From contig CAJTMS010000011.1 of assembly GCA_910577155.1 (NCBI GenBank), forward strand, positions 1-46,768: a stretch of DNA of 46,768 nt. The letters are read 5' to 3'. Source of the stretch: an uncultured Mailhella sp. (GTDB lineage: Bacteria; Desulfobacterota; Desulfovibrionia; Desulfovibrionales; Desulfovibrionaceae). A program made the translations under genes and the position numbers. This document shows positions 42,477 through 46,768 of the stretch, one piece after another (positions within the stretch are counted from its first letter, which is position 1; each line of letters opens with the position of its first letter). Below the pieces are notes generated by a model that did no database searches, had not been told where the DNA came from, and was given only the letters and a program-made list of their open reading frames with translations.

Positions 42477-42794
42477 ATGAGTAACCAGATAGTCCCGCTC
42501 CTTAATGCCCAGCAGCAGGGAATGTCCACAATAATAGCGGATATTTCCACCAAACAAGAAGTTTTTGCGCAGGTTGCACAGTTTGTTGCTGCGGAAGTTG
42601 TTGCTGAAGATAATAAAAAAATTGATAAGGCTGCCGATGACCCGGAAGCTGCATTAGTCAGCCGTGACGGGGGAAATAAACAGAATGGTTCACAGGAGAA
42701 CCTGCAGCAGCGTCATGAAAAAGATGAAAATGTTGAAACCTGTCCTTCCTACCATAATCCGTTAGCAGGAAAGCTTTTTAACGCAAAGGTGTAA
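42477..42794 (+). CDS. Hypothetical protein in flagellar operon
   Basis: A 105-residue hydrophilic protein that I do not recognise. The N-terminal half may be helical (ISTKQEVFAQVAQFVAAEVVAED); the C-terminal half is rich in Asp, Asn, Gln and Lys and ends NPLAGKLFNAKV, with one Cys. No membrane segment or signal. A strong ribosome site (GGGGGAGG) 6 bases before the ATG and tight spacing (19 bases after fliL, 8 before the next gene) support it. The tail NPLAGKLFN resembles a short conserved peptide motif and might bind a flagellar partner (speculative). Confidence 0.72.
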   Translation: MSNQIVPLLNAQQQGMSTIIADISTKQEVFAQVAQFVAAEVVAEDNKKIDKAADDPEAALVSRDGGNKQNGSQENLQQRHEKDENVETCPSYHNPLAGKLFNAKV

Positions 42795-42802
42795 CAAAAA
42801 AA

Positions 42803-43219
42803 ATGAATTTGCTCATTTTAGCTTTAATTACTGTTGCTGAATTATTTTTGATTATCCTTGTGCTTATCTTTTTTAAGCGTTTACGAAAATCAGAACAGGT
42901 TATGCTTGCCATGCAAAATAATCAGGAAGAACTCATGGACAGAATGGTACGAAATGCAAATTTAGAGCAAGAACTTGTTGCAACCTTTGTCCGGCGTCAG
43001 GAAGAGCTTGAGCGTTTGAATATTGCCATGGAAGAGCGGATTTTTATGTTGAAAAAGCTGATTAAACAAGCAGAAGAAATCAGCCACTCTCCATACCTCT
43101 TGCGGGAAGTCATTATGAGTTCACGCAAAAAAGGTATGAATATCGATATGATAGCTCAAAAAACAGGGCTTGCTAAAGACGAAATTGAATTGATACTCAA
43201 AAAAGAAAATTTATTATAA
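42803..43219 (+). CDS. Membrane-anchored coiled-coil protein, DUF2802-like
   Basis: A 138-residue protein. One N-terminal membrane helix (about 2-24, LLILALITVAELFLIILVLIFF) is followed by a long charged coiled coil (about 27-95) and a small C-terminal helix-turn-helix-like part (RKKGMNIDMIAQKTGLAKDEIELILKK). This layout, with a membrane anchor, coil and GxxxxxIAxxxGLxxxEIELIL tail, matches DUF2802 proteins found beside chemotaxis and flagellar genes. The role is unknown; a link to motility is inferred from location. The ATG has only an A-rich leader and no clear ribosome site. Confidence 0.72.
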   Translation: MNLLILALITVAELFLIILVLIFFKRLRKSEQVMLAMQNNQEELMDRMVRNANLEQELVATFVRRQEELERLNIAMEERIFMLKKLIKQAEEISHSPYLLREVIMSSRKKGMNIDMIAQKTGLAKDEIELILKKENLL

Positions 43220-43230
43220 GTGCGCATTGA

Positions 43231-43259
43231 TTGACACTAGGCAAAGCTTTTTGTATTTT
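43231..43259 (+). promoter_or_regulatory. Promoter for the DHH-CBS-CCA gene
   Basis: TTGACA (43231-43236), 17 bases, TATTTT (43254-43259; 4/6). The predicted transcript begins near 43266, just before the ATG at 43285. This shows that a longer reading frame beginning with TTG at 43231 is not used, and separates this gene from the flagellar operon. Confidence 0.55.
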
Positions 43260-43284
43260 AACAAAAAAGTGCAAGGGCTTTTTC

Positions 43285-46092
43285 ATGAATATTCCTCCGT
43301 CAAAAAAAACGCTGATTACGTGCCATAGAAATGCTGATTTTGATGCATTGTGTTCGTTATTTAGTGTTTCTTATTTTTATCCTGATGCACAAATTGTTTA
43401 TCCCGGATCGCAGGAAAAAATTGTTCATGCTTTCATGCATGAAGTCATTGATCCTCTCTTTGACTATGTCAATCCCAAAGATATAGATTTTGAAGGGATA
43501 GAGCGCCTTGTCATTGTTGACACTTCCCATACAAGCCGTTTAACGCATATACAGCCTCTGCTTGACAGAGAGGGGCTAAAACATGACGTGGACGAGGAGC
43601 AGGAAAGCCAACGGTTAGAAATTATTATTTATGATCACCACCCTAAAAGAAACATAAAACCCCATGGCGGGGTGCGTGACGATGTGGGGTCAACCTCTAC
43701 ACTTATTTGTGAAGAAATCCGGAAAAGTCCCCAAAATTTTCCCTCTGAATTGTTATGCCTGCTTGGCTTGGGGCTTTATTCCGATACGGGGGCGTTTACC
43801 TATAATTCCGTGACAACTCGTGAAACAAAAGCCTTAACATGGCTTTTGGAGCAAGGTTTTGAGCCTGATTTTGTGACCCCCTATGTCAATAAGCAAATCG
43901 ATAAAGAACAGCTTTTTGCCTTGAATGATTTAGTGGAATCGGCAAAGTTTTATGATATTGCAGGGATAAAATTTGTCTTGGCAAGTTCAAAGTTTGAAGA
44001 ATGTTTATACGATATCGCATCGCTGACGCCGTTATTTTTAGAAATTTATCCCTGTGACGTGCTTTTTATGGTGGCAACCATGGACGGAAAAGTGCAGGTT
44101 GTGGCACGAAGTAAGGATTATTCCGTTGATGTGGGGCAAATCATGGCTTTGCTTGGCGGAGGCGGGCATGCTTATGCTGCTGCTGCCACTGTCAAAGATA
44201 AAAGCATGCATGAAGTGGTGACCTTTATTGAAAGCCAGATAACCTTATTTTCTCATCGTGATAAAACCGTACGGCGCTTGATGTCCTCACCTGTCATGAG
44301 TGTGACAAAATATGACAGTATTGATATTGCAGCGGATTTAATGACGAGATATGGCTTTAAAGCAGTGCCTATTTTGGCAGAAGATACAAAAATTTGCTAT
44401 GGTATTTTGGATTATCAAACAGCAGCAAAGGCTGTCAAGCATGGGCTTGGCAAATACAGTGTGACACAATTTATGAACAGGAATATCCGCTGTGCCACCA
44501 TTGAAACAGATTTGCAGACATTAATGGATATTATTGTTGAAGAAAAACAACGCCTTGTACCTATTGTTGATCTTTCGGTGCAGAATAGGCAGGAAATTTC
44601 GGAAGAAAAATATAAAGAATATCCTGTCATAGGGGTTGTGACCCGTACAGATTTAGTCAGCTTGTTTTTAGATGAACAAAATTCTTCCCTGAAAAAAACA
44701 AAAGCACATCGCCTTGCTAAGCGGAATGTACAGCGGATTTTACGGCTTCGTGCACCTAAAGAATGTGTGGAACTTCTTGAAATTGTAGGGCAGTTGGCAG
44801 AAGAAATGGGCGTTTCCGTCTATACTGTCGGAGGCTTTGTCCGTGATCTAATTATGGACAGGGAAAAATGGCGCTGGCCGCATATGGATATTGACCTCGT
44901 TGTTGAGGGTGACGGGATTTTATTTGCCCATTATCTTGCAGGGCGCTTAGGCGGTCGTGTCCGCGAGCATAAGGAGTTCATGACAGCCCTTGTTTTGTTC
45001 CCGTCTTCACGGCTGGTTGAGGGCAATACTGTCAACCTTGATTATGAAGAGCAGGAACTTCGCATTGATGTGGCAACAGCGCGCTTGGAATATTATTTGA
45101 GCCCTGCGGTGCTTCCCACTGTGGAATTATCCTCTATCCGTATGGATTTAACCCGCCGTGATTTTACGATTAACGCCATGGCTATAAAACTCAATACGTC
45201 ACATTTTGGGGAATTGGAAGATTATTTTGACGGTCAGGGAGATATAAAACAAAAAACTATCCGTATTTTGCATGCCCTGAGTTTTGTAGACGACCCTACA
45301 CGGGCTTTGCGGGCAATCCGTTTTGAACAGCGCTACGACTTTAAAATTTCTTTGCAGTGCGAACGGCTTATCAGAAATGCTATTGCGTTGAAACTTATCC
45401 AAAAACTGGACGGCAGAAGAATTTTAACAGAACTTGAACTTATTTTAAAAGAAGAATCTGTCCTTGAATGTATTTTCCGTATGCAGGATTTTGGACTGCT
45501 TGCGGAAATTCATCCCTGCCTTGCTCTGGATAAGGAAAGTGACGAAGAATTTGTTACCGAAGCGTATAAAGTGCTCAATTGGTATAATATGCTTTATCTT
45601 TCTGAAAAGATTAGGAATATTTTATTTTTTATTCTGATTATGAGTAAGGGGGTCGGGCTGAGGGATTTAAAAAGTTTATTAGAAAAATTATGCCTTTCTG
45701 CAGCACAAATAGAGGAATATTTGCTTATTCGCTCACAGCTTATTGTTGTCCAGCCTAAAGTCGAAACATGGTTTAAAAATAAACGCCCCATGAGTGAACT
45801 GCATCTTTTGCTCAGACATATTGCCATGGAAGCGATACTGTATATGATTGTGCGTTTGGAAGAAGAGCTGGGAGAAGAATTTAAAAAACAGTTATCCTAT
45901 TATATTTATCATATCCGCCATGAAAAAATTGATATCACAGGCAATGATGTTTTACAGCTCGGAGTGGAACAAGGGGCAATTATCGGAAAAATTCTGGAAA
46001 AAGTTTTGCTCGCTAAAATAGATGGAAAAGTAGCCGGTTTTGATGATGAAATTGCCTATGTTGAATCTTTGATTAATAATGAGCTCACATAA
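43285..46092 (+). CDS. CCA tRNA nucleotidyltransferase/poly(A) polymerase fused to DHH phosphoesterase and CBS domains
   Basis: A 935-residue multi-domain protein. The start is the ATG at 43285 (NIPPSKKTLITCHRNAD), with AAGGG upstream. An N-terminal DHH phosphoesterase (about 1-180) has HRNADFDALCS, VDTSHTSR and IYDHHPKR, and a DHHA1 part (about 190-315) has GGGGHAYAAAATV. Two CBS domains follow (about 328-440 and 395-485; SSPVMSVTKYDSIDIAADLM, FMNRNIRCATIETDLQTLM). The nucleotidyltransferase (about 500-650) shows VYTVGGFVRDL and HMDIDLVVEGDG with the catalytic Asp pair, then RRDFTINAMA and a helical RNA-binding tail. Such fusions occur in deltaproteobacteria. It adds A or CCA to tRNA ends; the DHH and CBS parts may degrade oligonucleotides or sense adenylates. 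Confidence 0.93.
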   Translation: MNIPPSKKTLITCHRNADFDALCSLFSVSYFYPDAQIVYPGSQEKIVHAFMHEVIDPLFDYVNPKDIDFEGIERLVIVDTSHTSRLTHIQPLLDREGLKHDVDEEQESQRLEIIIYDHHPKRNIKPHGGVRDDVGSTSTLICEEIRKSPQNFPSELLCLLGLGLYSDTGAFTYNSVTTRETKALTWLLEQGFEPDFVTPYVNKQIDKEQLFALNDLVESAKFYDIAGIKFVLASSKFEECLYDIASLTPLFLEIYPCDVLFMVATMDGKVQVVARSKDYSVDVGQIMALLGGGGHAYAAAATVKDKSMHEVVTFIESQITLFSHRDKTVRRLMSSPVMSVTKYDSIDIAADLMTRYGFKAVPILAEDTKICYGILDYQTAAKAVKHGLGKYSVTQFMNRNIRCATIETDLQTLMDIIVEEKQRLVPIVDLSVQNRQEISEEKYKEYPVIGVVTRTDLVSLFLDEQNSSLKKTKAHRLAKRNVQRILRLRAPKECVELLEIVGQLAEEMGVSVYTVGGFVRDLIMDREKWRWPHMDIDLVVEGDGILFAHYLAGRLGGRVREHKEFMTALVLFPSSRLVEGNTVNLDYEEQELRIDVATARLEYYLSPAVLPTVELSSIRMDLTRRDFTINAMAIKLNTSHFGELEDYFDGQGDIKQKTIRILHALSFVDDPTRALRAIRFEQRYDFKISLQCERLIRNAIALKLIQKLDGRRILTELELILKEESVLECIFRMQDFGLLAEIHPCLALDKESDEEFVTEAYKVLNWYNMLYLSEKIRNILFFILIMSKGVGLRDLKSLLEKLCLSAAQIEEYLLIRSQLIVVQPKVETWFKNKRPMSELHLLLRHIAMEAILYMIVRLEEELGEEFKKQLSYYIYHIRHEKIDITGNDVLQLGVEQGAIIGKILEKVLLAKIDGKVAGFDDEIAYVESLINNELT

Positions 46093-46093
46093 G

Positions 46094-46110
46094 GTATTGG
46101 CATGCAATAC
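46094..46110. repeat. Small inverted repeat after the CCA gene
   Basis: GTATTG and CAATAC flank a 5-base loop 2 bases past the stop of the CCA gene. No T-run follows, so it is probably not a rho-independent terminator. Confidence 0.45.
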
Positions 46111-46140
46111 TGCTGTACATTTCCGTTAAATAAATAGAAT

Positions 46141-46746
46141 ATGGTTAAATTTATTTTTGATTTAGATGGAACACTGACAAAAAGTGAAACATTGCCGCTT
46201 ATTTCTCATCATTTCTCTTTACAGGAAAAAATTGCGGAACTGACTATGCAGACTGTGCAGGGAACTGTTCCTTTTCAGGAATCTTTTATCCGGCGTGTAG
46301 AACTACTGGGAAAACTTCCTGTTTCGGAAATTTCCGCTTTGCTGGCAGGGGTGGAGTTGCATAAAAAGATTTATTCATTCATTGCAGCTAATCAAAAACA
46401 TTGTATTATTGCAACAGGAAATTTATCCTGCTGGGTAGATGGGCTTATCAGGAAAATTGGCTGTGAAGCATATTCTTCCGAAGCGGTTGTTGAAAATGAC
46501 AACGTCACAAAAATTCTTTCTCTTTTAAATAAAGAAACAGTTGTGGAATATTATAAAAACCAAGGTGATGTTGTTGTTTTTATAGGAGATGGGCATAATG
46601 ACAGAGAAGCTATGCAGAAAGCAGATATTGCCATTGCAACCGGACTTACGCATGCACCGGCTCAAAGTGTTTTATCAGTTGCAGATTATGTTGCATATAC
46701 GGAAAATGAGTTATGCAGCCTGCTCAATCAATTTTTATCCCTATAA
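46141..46746 (+). CDS. HAD-family phosphatase (SerB-like)
   Basis: A 201-residue hydrolase. Motif I is FDLDGTLTKSE (residues 5-15, nucleophile Asp6 and acid/base Asp8), motif II is IIATGN (about 90-95), and motifs III-IV are VVFIGDGHNDREAMQKADIAIATG with the Mg-binding Asp pair. A helical cap between about 17 and 80 makes it HAD-IB-like (phosphoserine phosphatase type), but it is short and the substrate is not determined; it may also act on sugar or nucleotide phosphates. It starts 48 bases after the CCA gene and may be co-transcribed with it. The last 22 bases of the window hold no further gene. Confidence 0.85.
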   Translation: MVKFIFDLDGTLTKSETLPLISHHFSLQEKIAELTMQTVQGTVPFQESFIRRVELLGKLPVSEISALLAGVELHKKIYSFIAANQKHCIIATGNLSCWVDGLIRKIGCEAYSSEAVVENDNVTKILSLLNKETVVEYYKNQGDVVVFIGDGHNDREAMQKADIAIATGLTHAPAQSVLSVADYVAYTENELCSLLNQFLSL

Positions 46747-46768
46747 TTTATAGAGAGGCTGCTGCCGA

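Noticed and set aside
1..46768. CRISPR array, tRNA, rRNA, prophage or integron
   Set aside because: No regularly spaced direct repeats, no cloverleaf or rRNA-like stretches, and no phage structural or integrase genes were seen on reading both strands.

Overview
The window is 46.8 kb of A/T-rich bacterial chromosome from a Gram-negative, flagellated, probably anaerobic organism. The best guess is a Desulfovibrionaceae-type member of the Desulfobacterota (Bilophila/Lawsonia/Taurinivorans-like). The guess rests on three things: a CCA-adding enzyme fused to DHH and CBS domains, the gene order flhA-flhF-flhG-fliA-cheY-fliL, and a formate-tetrahydrofolate ligase operon with an anaerobic-type methylthioadenosine salvage set. 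The family is an inference from gene content; no rRNA or tRNA gene was seen in the window.

Layout. (a) 1-2.3 kb, minus: a two-component operon (95-residue unknown, OmpR-type regulator, histidine kinase cut by the window edge). (b) 2.4-6.6 kb, plus: HIT protein, LapA-domain membrane protein, mutS and a small lipoprotein. (c) 6.65-21.8 kb: a surface-glycan island. It holds an FdtA/FdtB/FdtC-type set for a dTDP-3-acetamido-3,6-dideoxyhexose, an RffA/WecE-type transaminase next to a WecF-type (GT56) transferase for a 4-amino-4,6-dideoxyhexose, and two GT2 glycosyltransferases. It also holds two adjacent radical SAM/SPASM proteins, a WbqC-family protein, a PglD/NeuD-like acetyltransferase, two methyltransferases, an asparagine-synthetase-like protein without the usual nucleophilic cysteine, and a third DegT-family aminotransferase destroyed by an IS5-family (IS427-type) insertion and frameshifts. 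(d) 21.9-29.6 kb, minus: a tight seven-gene operon running fhs, TPR protein, AMIN-domain protein, mtnA, class II aldolase (ald2-like), mtnP, dicarboxylate/amino-acid symporter. (e) 29.7-36.0 kb, plus: a TamA-TamB pair. (f) 36.05-36.35 kb, minus: a 100-residue unknown. (g) 36.5-43.2 kb, plus: flagellar genes flhA, flhF, flhG, fliA, cheY, fliL and two small unknowns. (h) 43.3-46.7 kb, plus: the DHH-CBS-CCA fusion and a HAD phosphatase.

How the parts fit. The mtnP-mtnA-aldolase set matches the oxygen-independent route that turns 5'-methylthioadenosine or 5'-deoxyadenosine into adenine, dihydroxyacetone phosphate and a small aldehyde. 5'-Deoxyadenosine is made by radical SAM enzymes, two of which lie in the window, although those are probably glycan enzymes. 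The glycan island has the late steps for two different amino-deoxy sugars but no glucose-1-phosphate thymidylyltransferase or dTDP-glucose 4,6-dehydratase, so these must lie elsewhere. The flagellar block has an FlhF with eroded GTPase motifs and an FlhG without the usual N-terminal activator helix, which suggests coordinated change in this pair.

The most unusual section is 11.9-18.6 kb (paired radical SAM/SPASM proteins, WbqC, methyltransferases and the asparagine-synthetase-like protein), which may encode an undescribed sugar or glycan modification. All functional assignments come from reading motifs by eye; no database search was possible.
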